A stretch of DNA of 64,000 nt, from positions 1,452,001-1,516,000 of the forward strand of contig CM028917.1 in assembly GCA_016801845.1 (NCBI GenBank), read 5' to 3'. The stretch comes from Polydactylus sextarius (taxonomy: Eukaryota; Chordata; Actinopteri; Polynemidae). A program made the translations under genes and the position numbers. The notes under the pieces were generated by a model. The model searched no databases and was not told where the DNA came from. It saw only the letters and a program-made list of their open reading frames with translations. This document shows, one piece after another, positions 1-13,028 of this stretch (positions are counted from its first letter, which is position 1; each line of letters starts with the position of its first letter).

Positions 1-833
1 ACTTCCTCATCTGCCAAGAACCTTTGTTACTTTCCATCATCATTCATGTTTAATATTTCCCTGCCTGTGGTTCTCTGCACATTCAGAACTCATTACCAGC
101 CAGGTGTAGACTCATCTTGTAATGACAGATGGCTTTCTTTTAATTCCAGACAGATGCTGCCCTTTTTTTTAATGACCCCTTTTTTTTTTTGCTTTCCTCC
201 CTCATGTCTCGCTGCTGTGAGGTTTATTAGCACAAAAAGGGCTTAGCATGAGACTTGGAGAGAGATTAGGGTCACAGTATTTTAGGGATTCTGGCCAAAC
301 CCCCGACTGAGCCTCTCTGACATTCCTGATCATCACGCAGGACAGAGGTACCCAAGTGTCCACATTGACTGGAACAATTCCACAACTATCTCTTTAGTTG
401 CTCCTGTAACAAACTGTACTTTATGGACAAAAGGGTGCCCAGAGTGTTTCCTCTCGTCCTCTCATCCATTTTTATCCAAGGTTGGGGAGTAGGTCAACAA
501 GGTAGTCATTAATTGTGTTTTAATTTGAGGGCTGTGTCTTTCAGAGGATCCAATCTGCGAAGGTCAGCCACAGCTGAACCAATGGTCCTTGAATGAGACT
601 GTCCAGCTTACAGGGAATTTCCTATTTCATCATAGAACACCAGGTTACTCTACTCACATTAACTGCACTTTTACATTGTAACATCACCTGCAGTGCATTT
701 AGTCTAGGGATAAGTTGGGCTGTAAAGGATCCAACCATTGTAGTCTTCACAGCTCAGCAAAAGAAGCTGGATTTGAAGGTATACGACCAACATGTCCAGT
801 CCCTGAATTAAGACCCTGGTCAGGTGTCCCACA
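1..833. other. Non-genic DNA, nothing recognised
   Basis: Short T runs at 164-190 and open frames shorter than 75 codons without domain character. Confidence 0.6.
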
Positions 834-1010
834 ATGTTTTCCAGCTCCTCCTGGATGATCCTGAAGCAACACCAGACAATAGATATATAATCTCACCGAG
901 TCCTGGGTCTCACCTGAGGTTTTCCATCAGCTGGACGTGCCTGGGAAACTAACTGTGATCTCATTCTTCCAGCTCATGATCATAGCTGAGGGATGGAAGC
1001 AAGGTTGTCT
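834..1010 (-). mobile_element. RTE-type LINE 3' fragment (decayed)
   Basis: The plus strand shows ccagctcctcctggatgatc, a stretch with cgagtcctgggtctc, then cagctggacgtgcctgggaa and agctcatgatcatag in this order. This is the reverse complement of the C-terminal end of RTE-type fish LINE ORFs, which I recognise from memory. It is indel-ridden and non-coding. A further minus-strand copy lies at 35060-35165. Confidence 0.65.
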
Positions 1011-2106
1011 TCAGTAGTGGTCATCAGAAAACTAGAAAAGTGCTATGTGATTGCAGACCATTTACCATTTAAATGAGGTGATTAAATGAAGCTGCCACTG
1101 ACAACAGGTGATCAAGTCCAGCTGTCCCAATCTTGTGAATACAACATCTCATGAACACTGGTGACATTAACTTGGACTCAAGGTTGAATGGATCACAGGT
1201 GAAGGTCACTCTGGCCACATTCATTTATTTGCGTTTTACCTACAAACATATTGCTATCTGGCAGCAGCTTGATGATATTTTTTGTTTTCTTACTGCAGTT
1301 GTAGTTATTTTTACTTTGATTTTTTTAAAATGCAGATTTGTTACCTGTTGCCTATTGATTCACTATGATAACTGGTTTTGTTTCAAGAAATGATATGATT
1401 TTGCACAATCATCTCCATACATCATGTTCCAAATTCTGTTCTTCTCTTCTGTTGTCCTCTCCTCTTATCTCTGAACAATATTGGATATTCTGCCCGTGTT
1501 GTGTCTGAGTAAAAGTGTCAGCATGTGATTTATAACCATTACACTTAACGTGCAGATGAGCTCCAACAACGCTGTTTACATTCAGCAGGCATGCGCTTCC
1601 GTCTTTGACCTGATCAACCCGCCAGTCATTCATCACTCAGTGCTTTCCATTTTCTGACTTCGACCAGTATCACATCGCAGATACGGCTGATTCTTTATCA
1701 TTTATTTTACATTACTCTTCAGTAGTTATTTATATTTTATTCTTTAAGGAGACTGGCTCCTTAGACACACTCACACACACACACATATTTTGTTGGCCTG
1801 GCTACATAATGTGATGCCACTTCTATTTTATTGTAATTCATTTTAAATATACTCTCAATATAGGTGACAGTTTTTGCAGATTTTATTCTGAAAGTTTTGA
1901 TGGAAGATGTGATTCATATTTTTCTCCCATGATAAGTCTTCTGTTTAAAAACTGTCTCAACCAAACACATAGTTGCTTAATTCAAATAGTGTCTGAACTT
2001 TTGAACGTAGCTTGTATATGGAGGGATTTTATTCTGAAAGTCTAATTTATTGGGCAGGAAAAATCTAAGTTATGGATGCTGCCTGGACACCTTAAAGAAC
2101 ATGTCG
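1011..2106. other. Non-genic DNA
   Basis: AT-rich. A short CA run lies near 1770. The phrase ATTTTATTCTGAAAGT occurs twice, near 1880 and 2028. No coding signal. Confidence 0.6.
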
Positions 2107-2526
2107 GGGGAAACTGACAGTGATAGTACCAAGATGGCGGCAGCTAACTCTTTGGTTACAGGGTGTGAAATTCACTCAGGTTTAAAGGCTAGTATTTGGA
2201 AGCATTTGGGTTTTTATGAAAATGGGGATGGAAAAGACATTGATAAATCCTGTGTATGGTGTGTAAAACGGAAATAAATACAGTGGTAACACTGCAAACA
2301 TGTGACAGCACCTCACGCCTTTCCTTCCCAAGTTACAGGAGGAGAAGAAGGTGCCTCGCATCTCATCAGCCATCGCAACCTTTATCGCCAAAGATTTACA
2401 TCCATATACTGTAGTTAACAAGCGGGGCTTTCATGCTCTGATGCAGACGCTGGAGTCCAGATACAAACTTCCGAAGCGAAAGTATTTAATAGAGAAATCT
2501 TTATTTGTGTATATGCCACTGCTATA
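2107..2526 (+). pseudogene. hAT-type transposase fragment with decayed BED zinc finger
   Basis: An open stretch reads KASIWKHLGFYENGDGKDID and then CVWC, the start of a BED finger (W/F, then Cys-X2-Cys). After a stop at 2275-2277 a one-base shift restores KYSGNTANM, a TGA where Arg would be expected, then QHLT. A later open segment from 2330 to about 2526 reads KVPRISSAIATFIAKDLHPY, NKRGFHALMQTLESRYKLP, matching the region after the BED finger in hAT/ZBED proteins. Transposase catalytic residues are absent. Frameshift and stop show it is dead. Family call is from memory. Confidence 0.75.
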
Positions 2527-2798
2527 GTCACACCTTTTTCTGTTGTTTCCCTGGTTAAAAACATAGATCATTTGGTGGTTTGACATGAATAAAAGATAAT
2601 GGAGGTAAATTTGTTTGGTTACTTGAATTAATGGATACTAACAAATATACCTTGTTTAAAGTAGCCAAAAAAATCCTGAATGGAGAAATAAGATGCGTTG
2701 AAAATCGATAAAATCATAATGATTGTTGAATATTCAAATTGCAGCACCCTGAATTGTAATTGTAATCGAATTGAATCGAATCATGAGGTGCCTTAGAT

Positions 2799-2801
<3 letters not shown>

Positions 2802-2870
<69 letters not shown>

Positions 2871-2871
2871 A
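2802..2871. repeat. Compound (TA)n(CA)n microsatellite
   Basis: About 43 bases of TA dinucleotides run directly into about 27 bases of CA dinucleotides. Typical compound microsatellite of fish intergenic DNA. Confidence 0.97.
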
Positions 2872-3049
2872 CAATACAACAAATAAAATGTATTGTCTCT
2901 AATCTCTGTCATTTCAACTATGTCCAATGAAGGCCTGATAAAACTGATTTTAGTTTTAGATTTTGCAGCTTATTTCTTTTTCTGTGAGAGACTAAATATT
3001 TCTGTGGAGGGGAAATGAGGGAAGATAGGAGCTTTGACTTTTCAAGCCG

Positions 3050-3073
3050 AAAAAAAAAAAAAAAAAAAAAAAA
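3050..3073 (+). repeat. Poly(A) tract
   Basis: An uninterrupted run of 24 A. It could be the tail of an old retroposon, but I see no recognisable element upstream. Confidence 0.9.
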
Positions 3074-4977
3074 TGAGATTGTCATGCAGAGATTCTGCAT
3101 CTCTGTGGGACTGACACACTGCAGGATGCGGCTCAGCTCTCTATTACAGCGGTTGGGTCAACATGCTGCTTGTCTGCTGTCAGCTCGTTGCTTCACTGAG
3201 AAACCTCTTACTGGAACTGGAGACTCTGACACCTGTCTGGTTAACAGGCTCGGTCCATGACACATAAACACACAGCGATACCTCGCAGCTCACCGTCATC
3301 TGTAAACACATGTGAGTCCAACCTGTACCTTTGCCTGGCTGCTGAAACTGCACGGAGCTGAGGAGGATTTATAACCTGGTGGCTGCACTAATATGATGTG
3401 GCTGTGCTCCAGTTTCACACGACACACTCAGTGGTTTTTACTCTGTGGTGTGTTTGAGGCAGTGGACAGTGATGAGAGTTAGTTGAACTGAAGGAGACCA
3501 TGGATAACAATGACTGTAAATAAAAATGGCTGCCCCTCCTCTACTTCCTCCCTACCTTGGACATGAGTGCTGCCATTTTGTACATTTATGGCTTTTACCT
3601 GTCCAGCACTGATCCGTAGAAAGCCGTAGTTCACTCCTTACTAAACACGAGTAGTGTCATCTGTCAATCAAGATGTCTCAGTCGATTTTTCTAACATCAA
3701 GTAGAAGCTTAAAGTTAAACAGATTAGAACAGAAAGATTTGCAACCAGCCACCAGACGGCAATCCAGATGTTTTGACTTCACTTTTGAGAGCTGTTGTGT
3801 TGTACATCTGTACATAGCCAACAGTTATTAACTGACTTGTCAGAATTAGCAACCAGAATGGAGCAGTAATGCACCAAAACACCAGAAGAAGAAATATTTT
3901 TCACCTCAGCATCCAAGAATTCATTCCCTCACATGGTGTTACTACTGCTAAATCAAAGACCAGGACTGCTGAAATCTTATAAAACGAACATCTTAAGGAC
4001 TTTAAGAACAAATCACTTCATGTTACAACAGATGAAATCATATTTTTACACAGACTACACGCCAGTAACATCGAGAAGTTATACAACCATGGGCAGATAA
4101 TGTTTTGTTTTGTAAATTTAACTACTAATACTGCATCATTTTTAATGTTTTTAATGTAACTGAAAAAAAACAGTGTACAATAAAGGCCACTGCATCTACC
4201 ATAATATGAAATAGACTGATTGTCATGTTAAGATCAGACAAAATCCAGGGGCTGATGTTGGGGCATTGAGAAGGTTGAAGAAAGACAACAGGAACCTTTA
4301 TTATGTCTGAAATACTTCAGTAGAGCAGTTAGACCATCATTGTTGATGTTTTATTAATGGCCCATTAATCTCTGCTATTTATAACTTTGTTTCCTTCTCT
4401 TAATTTCATTGATAAAAGTTGAGAATGAATCTGTCGACTAGTCAACAGATGGAAACACCGAGTGCAACTTAAACATCTTCTTCCACTAAAAGAAAGTGTC
4501 TGTCTTTGGTTCAATAGATCGAAGTTAAACCAGTGATTGTTTTTAAAGGACATTTTGGGTAATTTAATCTTAAACTTTGTGTGAACCTGTTTCATTAATG
4601 GACTAAATCTTTGTCCACTAAGGTCAGCAGCCTTTAAATAAAAAACAGATGTACTTCTGCAGACGAACGTTGGTGTTCAGCCAGAAAATGATCAATAAGT
4701 CGCTACACCTTTGTCTGCTCAGTGAGGTCTGCATGTCATGTTTGGACAATAGTATTCTGAACATTGACAGGAGTGTTTACATGAGTTGTTTATAGAATAT
4801 TATTTCATGTAGTTTAGTTTAGTTTTTTTAAAAACATACTTAAAGCCCCTTCTAACCTGCATTCATTCTTTTTTCAGCCATTTGGAAAGAGCACTGGAGC
4901 ACATTATATGAAGCACATAAGGTCTTATATAACTTAATATCTCCATCACTATGTCCAACACCAAGCATGGTTCCAAG

Positions 4978-5995
4978 CACCGTATAGAATAGAACATAAT
5001 AGCCTTTATTGTCATTATACTGTGGAGGTACAATGAAATTAAGGGTTCTCCTACAGAGCCACCATGCACCACAAAGAAAAAAATGTCAATGACAAAAGCA
5101 AGAGAACAAGATAAAGGGTGTCACAGAAACAGACATGGGGACAACATAGGGGGTAAAAAAAAAAACAAAAAAGCTATTTTCTTAAAATAGAGATATAAAT
5201 GTGTATAATAAATACATTTCATATTTCACATTTCACAAAAAATTCAAATTTTCTAATTATAAAAATTGTAAAAACAATTATAATATATATAACTGAAATA
5301 CATACCAAAACTGTAAACTCCAAAGATAGTGCAAATGAATATATATATTATTGATGATTATGATATATATGATATATATGATTGACTTGAAGCACCTCCC
5401 AGAAGGCAACAGGTCTGCTGTGATGGCTTGGGTTTTCCTCTGCACCACCTTCCTGTCCTCAGCTGTGGAGCCTTTGTACCACACACCCAGGCAGTGGGGG
5501 AGAACACTCTCCACAGAGGAGTGGTAGAAGGCCAGCAGCAACTTCCTGTCCAGGTTGTTCTTCCTGAGGACGTGCAGGAAGTGTAGCTGCTGCTGAACCT
5601 TCTTCACTAGGGCCCTGATGTTGAAGGTCCAGGAGAGGTCAGCAGAGATGTGGGTGCCCAGAAACCTGAAGGTGACAGTTTCCACCCGTTCTCCATTTAT
5701 GAGGAGGGGGTGTGGTCCTGTCTGTGCATCGTCCATAATGAGTTCTTTTGTCATAAGGACGTTCAGGGTCAGGTTGTTTTCTGAGCACCAGAGCGACAGT
5801 CTCTCTACCTCGGCCCTGTACGCTGTCTCATCTTCATCACAGATGAGTCCAACCACAGTGGTGTCGTCTACATATTTTATAATGCAGTTGGTTGAGTGGG
5901 TTGGAGAGCAGTCGTGGCTGTATAGGGCGTACAGTAGAGGGCTCTGAATGCAGCCTTGTTGCTTGGAGCTGCTGAGTCTGTACACACTGTACACA
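4978..5995 (-). mobile_element. 5'-truncated L2/CR1-like LINE with reverse transcriptase fragment
   Basis: The minus strand carries a 238-codon open frame (5278-5994) with the C-terminal half of a non-LTR reverse transcriptase: SPLLYALYSHDC, catalytic YVDD at residues 41-44, LSLWCSENNLTLN, FLGTHISADLSW, then FYHSSVESVLPHCLGVWYKG. About the last 35 codons are AT-rich tail, not protein. The upstream palm motif and endonuclease domain are missing, so the element is 5'-truncated and inactive. The 3' end at the low-coordinate side reads AATTTCATTGTACC followed by GACAATAAAGGCTATTATG, the typical tail of these fish LINEs, ending in TTCTATTCTAT. Confidence 0.88.
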
Positions 5996-8900
5996 CCGCC
6001 ATCACCTCCGGCTCGTTGTGACAGAACCTGTCAGAATGTTAACAGACATCTGTCAGGTCAAAAAGAAGGTCAGTGTTCTCTGTTGGTGATGCTACAGTAA
6101 AGGCCTGGGGTCATCGTAAACCAACCACGCAGGCCTCTTATTAATCACAAACACAATGTGTGACATGATGAAGACAGACCAGAGTCCTGGTGAACTCAGT
6201 GTAAACACACTAGACTGGATGGGGAGCTCTCAGTGGTGTTTTCTCTACCGTCCCAGCAGCCGAAACCTCCTCCTCTTCACTGTCGACTGTTTGCTGAACT
6301 CTGTGTCAGCTCGGTTGTTGATCAGGAAGAGCAAACACTCTGAGAAAGAGCTGCCATCCTGAGAACACAGCGCTGGTATTTCTTCAGTGTGTTATGTCAT
6401 GGTGTTCTCTGTAGGCTGATCAGTGATGATATAGAATATGTCTATATAATCACCTGCTCAGCCAATCATGGACAAGCTACTTTTAGCTTAACATCATATT
6501 AGACATGATAGTTAGAGTTAGGGGGTTATGGCACAGTTTGGGACTGGGAGTTGTAGTTGATGTAGTTAGTCAGCGGTGTAACCAACGAGCTGAACTGTGG
6601 CACAACGACAAATGGTTTTCCCATCTGCATCAACACAATGGTCACTCCCCATCCATCCTACTTGATATGGTTCTCCAATTTTTTCCTTCCACTTACAATG
6701 AAATTCAAGCACAGGCATTGCCATTTTGACACATCACTGATCACACATGACTGCCAGATGTTGCTTTTCTAGAACAGGACCTACAGGGGGTATTCATAAG
6801 GACACTACTTCAAAAGATATGGCAACCAAAATATCAGATACACTTTTTTTCATAAAAACTACAGTGTTGGGCAAACCAGTTTCCAAACCACATGTTGCAG
6901 GAAATGTATTAGTGTGAGACTGGTCTAGTTTTAGGTGATGGTGTTGACTCAGCACCAAATGACTGAGCCATGTGCATCAGGGCTCTTTCCTGTTGCTCAC
7001 ATCTCAGACACAGATTCATTAGATAGTTATTTCAATAGATAAACAACCTCAACAGCCAAATAATAACACAAAAGTAATATTTTTTTAACACAATTTTCCC
7101 ATTCTTGAATAATGATAATGATTAATTAAGTGTATATTGCCACTTGAGTCATTTGTCCCAGTTCTGTGTCTCACTGTTTGTTGTCTTTGGCTGTTCTGGT
7201 TTATTTCTATGATTATATCATTCAATTTTGGCTTGAAAAAGATCAGACTTAAAAAAAAAAACAAAACTTCAAAAAGTATCAGCTGATCAGCAGCTTCAGG
7301 GCAAAAATCCAAATTACTCTCAATCTTCAAAAAGTCTTTAATGCGTTAGATAGATTTCAGGTAATTCTTTGGCATTTTCCTAACTTCTATGTGAGTGAGT
7401 GGGTTAATGTGCAGTCTCATAAAGTTTGTGGTTCTGACCCCAGTAATTGGGATCTGTAACTATAACGTGCCTAACGTGCCTATTCAATGTGGGAGTTGAA
7501 TCTTGACTTGGATTTTCCCCCGGAAGAGCTAACGACAAATTCTGTCACAATCAAATCTCATGTCCTTTCTGCTGCTTGTAGAGGCTGATCTCAGTTTGTG
7601 GTTTGGATCCACTGTGAGATTATCCTCCCTGCAGAGCGTGATATTTTGTATGAGGAAAAAAAAAAAAAAAAAAACAAAAAAACAAAAAAAAAACATGATA
7701 GTGGTGTATCAGTGAGATGAGGGAGGAGCGGTGTTGGTACCAGGGAAGCGATAAATCTGATCTTGAAGGTTAAGACTCTCTTTCATCTCTCAGAGCTGTC
7801 TGAAGCCTCCTCATCCATCACCAGCCAACGCTGGGAGCTGTGTTACACGTCGCACTCACTGGTCGCAGCCTCCACACACTGCTGAATGTGTCTCTATAAA
7901 GTCAAAATGTTTGACTTGATTGACACCTTTGGAATAACTCATGAGTGGAATATTTGTAAGTCACATAAATAATTCAGGTTTGTACTGAAACTGCTCTGGA
8001 TTCTGTGAAGTATATTTGTATATCACATATATGCATGCCTGCAAGCTGCAGTTAATGTAGGCTACGTACACACCAAGAGCTTAACAGGTGTTAAAAGTGG
8101 CCCTGGCCAATGGAAGTCATTCATTTTCTGGAGCGTTTCTCTCGAGAGCTTCAAGAGAAAGTTGAGGTGTGGTCAACCTCATGCTCATTGTCTATGTTCA
8201 GCCTTGCAGCAGCAACCAATCAGAACATAGACGTCCCTCACTCAGGCTGATTCCAGAGAACAAACTTTATAAACTTTCATTCTGAAATATTGCAGAGAAG
8301 CTGGTGGCTGTTAGTGCCAAGTTCACCCTGTTATATGTAAAGCAATCAGCAAAAAAAGACAAGGCATGGAGAATATTTTTCTCTAGACAGCTGGTTTTAA
8401 GTCTGAATGTAGCTAATTTACATCAGTTTATCCTCTTGCAGCTTTTGGTGCACTTCACCTAAACCTAAACGAAGAGCAACTTGTTGAAATGTAGCTCCAC
8501 ATAAACTAATGTTAAAGACGACAGCTACTTCTCACAAACTCCTGTAACTATGTCCTGCATACTACAAGTTGATATATGTATTTGTATTTAGCTTCACATT
8601 TACCATCATCCACATGAATCAGTGAGTGTTTAATGTGTTTAGGTTGACTCAGTTTTCATTGTCTGAACATGTAAGTGTGTGTAATCAACGGCGTGACGAT
8701 GACAGGTAGAGCTGTCAGTTGTTTCTGTCTCGTTCAATGTTCACGTGCTTTGTTGCTCCTTCAAATACAGAAGCAGGAATGAACATTCGGATGTTCCACG
8801 TCAGGTTTTGACAGTGATGAAGACAGGCAGTTGAATCCTTCTCTGAGTTGTTACTGTCACAAATGCTACAATTCATTTAAAGATGTTGGGGCTTCGCGAA

Positions 8901-10888
8901 ATATCAGCACTCCTCCAGAATCATTTACTCTTCCTTTAGTCGAGAAACAAAAGAAATCAAAGAAAAAAATGTCTGTCCCCTTTCCCCATAAATCCTGGAG
9001 GAATCAGGACAAAGAGGCAGTTGTTGTAAATAATTACTGTTAACGTGAGAGGAGTCATTGAAGGAGTCCGTGTCCGCCTACATTGTTAAGTGCATCATGA
9101 AGTGGCTCCTTAAAAATCCCGTCCACGTCTCCGTGCCGCTCACCTTAGGGTGAAGTCGGCGCCACACCTGTAGCAAACCCGTGGGAAGGTTAACAGAGTT
9201 AATTATTTCACAGTAAAAGTGGCCTCCTGAGGGCAACAGGGGCGACATCATCATTCACAAAGTCTTCTTTGCTCATTATGTATGAGTCTGAGGTCATCAT
9301 GTGTTGTGTTGGGTGGCGGATCGGGGCTCAGAGCATCAGCAGCACGAAATCACTGGAATCAACCATTCTGAGCAGGAACCTGTGGAGACATGAAAAGAGC
9401 TCTGAAATAATTGACTAAATGGAAAAACAATCCTGCCAGAAATCCTGCCATTTTTAAATTTAAATCCTGTCAAATTAACTTGTTTCTGACTTTGCAGTGG
9501 ATCATCAGACCCATTCTTCATACATTCATACATTATGTTCATGAAAAAAAAAAAAAAATCATACAGATTTTTTTAATCATTTGCTTTTTACTGCTCCCAA
9601 ACAATTGTTACATTTCATTTGATTTCTTATTGAGTTTTTGTACTTGAGCTCTTTGTCATATTTTTGTTTGCAGTACAGCCATGTGCATTTACCAAATTAC
9701 AATCCCTACACAATTACACGGTACAATTTTCAAGTACTTTTCTTCTACTTTATGCCTCCACTCCTCTACAATTGTCTGGTTTTAAGCTTATGATAAAGTT
9801 AGAGAAAATGGTGCTTACACTTTTAAAGAATGAAAATGATCTCATCTGCACCAATAAAATGCTCACTACTGTTAATCCAGTTAAATTATATTTGCATGTG
9901 GATTTAATTTGCATCACCTAAATGAATTTCATGTCATGACATTTCCACAGGATAACTGCTTAATTTAAACCATCTCCTTTCTGTCCAGTCTCAGTCTGTG
10001 GTCAGCATCTCTTCACCCCGTCGCTATATTTTGGGGAAAACGTCTGTTTCCATCTTTTCAGCTTCCTCTGCAGTTTTCAGGTCAAAGGTGCTGCTGCATC
10101 GTGAGAGTGACCGCCCTCTTTCCAGGACCTTCTGTCAGGACACCAGCTCAGCATGAGCGCATCCGCTGAGGATTAGGTGACAAAGTTTGGATTGATGCGG
10201 TTAGACAGCAGAGGAGTGGGAGGGGTATAGAGTCACCTCCAGGCTTCTCATTAGGACTCACCGTCAGAATGCAAAACGGTGAAAGTGACAGTGGCTTAAA
10301 CCTGCAGAGTGATGATGCTCTAACAGCCACAGTGGGACGGCAGCTGGAGGCCAGACAGGACACGGCTGTGGTCACTGCTCAGTTCCAGTGTCCTGTACAC
10401 AGACACTGACTGACATCTGGAACATAAGGACATGATGAGACACGAGGATAACTTCATTATAACTACGACTCTAACTCGCAATTCTGTTTGTATGGCAACC
10501 AGTTCAGATCCCATGACCTTTCTATGGACTAGAGTACAGAGTACACACTTATTTGATTAGTTAGCAAGGTTCATTTTAACCTGTTGATCATATTGTTTAA
10601 GAACTAAATGTGTTTTTAAATTTTGTTTAAAGTAAACACAGGCGTCTTATTATATATACATGTTGAACTACCAGGTGAAAGATTTACAGATTTTATTTGG
10701 TATTTTAAAAGAATCAGCCCATAGGAATGATCAGAGAATCTGATGATCATATGAGGAGAAATAGATACACTTGATGCACAGAATAATCAACTCTCAGATA
10801 GAATTGCTATTGATCTGTGAGTGAATTTATGACACAAATCAACTATCACAATATGAACCAAGAGCTTAAAACCAAGAGCTGCTAAACA
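5996..10888. other. Non-genic DNA
   Basis: Interrupted A-rich tracts at 7656-7693 and 9544-9558. All open frames are under 90 codons and lack domain character. No splice-linked coding exons recognised. Confidence 0.55.
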
Positions 10889-10930
10889 AAATTTCGTTGT
10901 GCCGGGCACAATGACAATAAAGATTCTTGA
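10889..10930 (+). mobile_element. L2-type LINE 3' tail remnant
   Basis: AATTTCGTTGTGCCGGGCAC followed by AATGACAATAAAGATTCTT is the terminal sequence of L2-like elements and dependent SINEs in fish. No body of the element is seen upstream. Comparable tails lie at 4978-5040 (minus) and 26466-26525 (minus). Confidence 0.7.
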
Positions 10931-11617
10931 ACAATTCTGAACACGTGATTTTGACGACATGTTTTATTTCCTGGAATGTAAAAGAGCCATGATGTTTGTG
11001 CGCTGGTTGGTTTGTCCTGTAACTTGGTCCAGAGTTACATATCTCACACCAGGTTGCCATGAAATTTACTGTAGATTATTTTATAGTGTTTCAGCTCCTG
11101 AACCAGTCGTCCTTGGCTGACACTCATGTCCATGACCAATAGCAATATTTTCTGCAAAAATTGCTGTAGACTCTTAATACTTTGCTCACGTCTCCATCGA
11201 TGAGCAAAATAAAAAGTGAAGTAAATTAAGAAATCTAAGGATTTGTATAGTGGTGCACCACTCTGTGTATCGCTATGTTTTATTGTTTTTCACCTGTATC
11301 TTATTTTCATTCATACTCTGATTCATTAATATTCTGTTTTTCTTCCCTTAATGTTGGTACAGTTTTACTGCTGCACTGACCCAGTTTACCCTCCAGCATC
11401 ATCCTCCCTCATGCTGTCCCATCAGACCTGTGTGTGTGTGTGAGTGTATTAAGACTTGGATTTATGCATGAATGTGGCTACATGCTTGACTGAGCTGAGA
11501 AGATTCCTGAAACCACACAGCTTATCCCAGCGTCTCGCTGTTCTCAGAGCAGATTAAGATGTTCGGTGCCGTGTGAGTCACACAAGTTTTGACTTTCCAG
11601 CATCCCCCAGTGACCGA

Positions 11618-11647
11618 TCCTCCTCCTCCTCCTCCTCCTCCTCCTCT
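11618..11647. repeat. (CCT)n trinucleotide repeat
   Basis: Ten or so CCT units in tandem. They create artificial poly-Pro and poly-Gly open frames on the two strands. Confidence 0.95.
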
Positions 11648-11790
11648 TTCTACAAATCCATGGCCTTGGGTCCTGTCTGCCTCAGCTGACAGGACATCTA
11701 TTGATTCAACCCTAGTGTCAATCGCTGCACCGACAAGGTCAGCAGAACCTAATCGAGATGTATCCCACGAAGCTGCCTGTAACTTTACCA

Positions 11791-11822
11791 TTTAGTCACC
11801 ATAAAGTTATATGGTGACTAAA
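11791..11822. repeat. Short perfect inverted repeat
   Basis: TTTAGTCACCATA and its exact reverse complement are separated by six bases, a 13-bp stem. Function unknown. Confidence 0.9.
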
Positions 11823-12394
11823 GTCAGATTAAAAGATAAATGGGACATTTAAAGGTTTTCTGTTTCATTTTGTAAGTGTGATGTTGGCCACACACTGAAC
11901 TTTTCCCACAAAGTTTAGTGCAACTCTTGCAGTTATAGACAACACATCCATCTGATTGGGCAAGTTTGTATTAATTGAAGTCACCTTTGATGCCGCAATG
12001 GATTTGCATGTCTGTGCTCCCAATTAAACTCTTGCCTGGGTTTTCCCACAAGTTCCAAGTCCAATCTGTTGCAATGTCTTTGAAATTTTACAGGAGCATC
12101 ATTTGGGATTCAGGCTGCAGTTCAAATGAATTGAAGACATACTGTACACCCCCCCACTGCCTCCGCCTTCGTCCGAGGCCATCTGTCCCTCTTGTCTTTG
12201 TCCTCCGTCACTGCTTCCTGCGTTATTGTGGGGGTGGCGGCGCATGTGGGTGGCAGCACTGTTGTTTGTCGTTGTAAATAACAGAGTTTCTCTGAGGGTT
12301 ACAGCTTCAGCCACAGGAGAAAATCCCTGATCTTTCACTCTAGAAGATGTGATACTATAGGACAGTGGGAATCATGGGAAAAGGAGGGGGTACA

Positions 12395-12396
<2 letters not shown>

Positions 12397-12425
<29 letters not shown>
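12397..12425. repeat. (GT)n microsatellite
   Basis: Tandem GT dinucleotides. A second tract lies at 12577-12611, about 150 bp further on. Confidence 0.97.
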
Positions 12426-12429
<4 letters not shown>

Positions 12430-12575
12430 CATGCAACACTCAAGGTCACTGTCTTCTCTTTGAGCAGTTGTAATTTCTATGTTGTCACCTGCAGCAACGT
12501 GCAGTCTCTCTCAACGCTTTTATGATAAGATCAACCTTAACATTTGCTCTTCAAACCCCCAGCTGTGTTGTGTCC

Positions 12576-12576
<1 letters not shown>

Positions 12577-12611
<35 letters not shown>
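12577..12611. repeat. (GT)n microsatellite
   Basis: Seventeen GT dinucleotides in tandem. It opens false reading frames of alternating Cys-Val and Thr-His. Confidence 0.97.
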
Positions 12612-12612
<1 letters not shown>

Positions 12613-13028
12613 AGAAAAGAAACAGATGCAGACAAATTTGAAATGGATGTAGTTAATGTGATAGTTGAACAAAGAAGAGAAACCAAAGAGCGATATCATG
12701 GTGGCGTCCATTGGAGTCCAGTGCTATGACATCACAGCAGGTGCATATGTCAACATTTTGTGTTTGCTCACATCTGCAGGGCTTATCTGCTGGGAAGAGT
12801 ACATGTGCACTGAAAAGCCCTTCAGATGAACAGATATCTTATGTGCTGGTAATATTCTTTCCTGAAAAATGTTCTTTAAAGTTGCTACATGTAAGTTTTC
12901 ACTGTTGCCCAATGTGGTTTATTGCCAGCAGCAGGTGGTGATGGTTGCTCGCCAAGAGCTTCAGTCATTGTTACATTTATGTTAGTTAGGTTATTCTGCA
13001 CTTTACTTACAATAGATGCAATACATGG

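Larger units (their letters stand above)
2527..4977. other. Non-genic DNA with simple repeats
   Basis: Apart from the TA/CA tract and the A run listed, I see nothing coding. Confidence 0.6.
10931..13028. other. Non-genic DNA with microsatellites
   Basis: Contains the CCT repeat, the 13-bp inverted repeat and two GT tracts. Long-looking frames here (89-100 codons) are caused by the low-complexity repeats. Confidence 0.55.

Noticed and set aside
5618..5947. 109-codon plus-strand frame inside the LINE
   Set aside because: Antisense of the reverse transcriptase frame, with no independent similarity.
11522..11795. Frames with poly-Gly or poly-Pro
   Set aside because: Produced by the CCT trinucleotide repeat.
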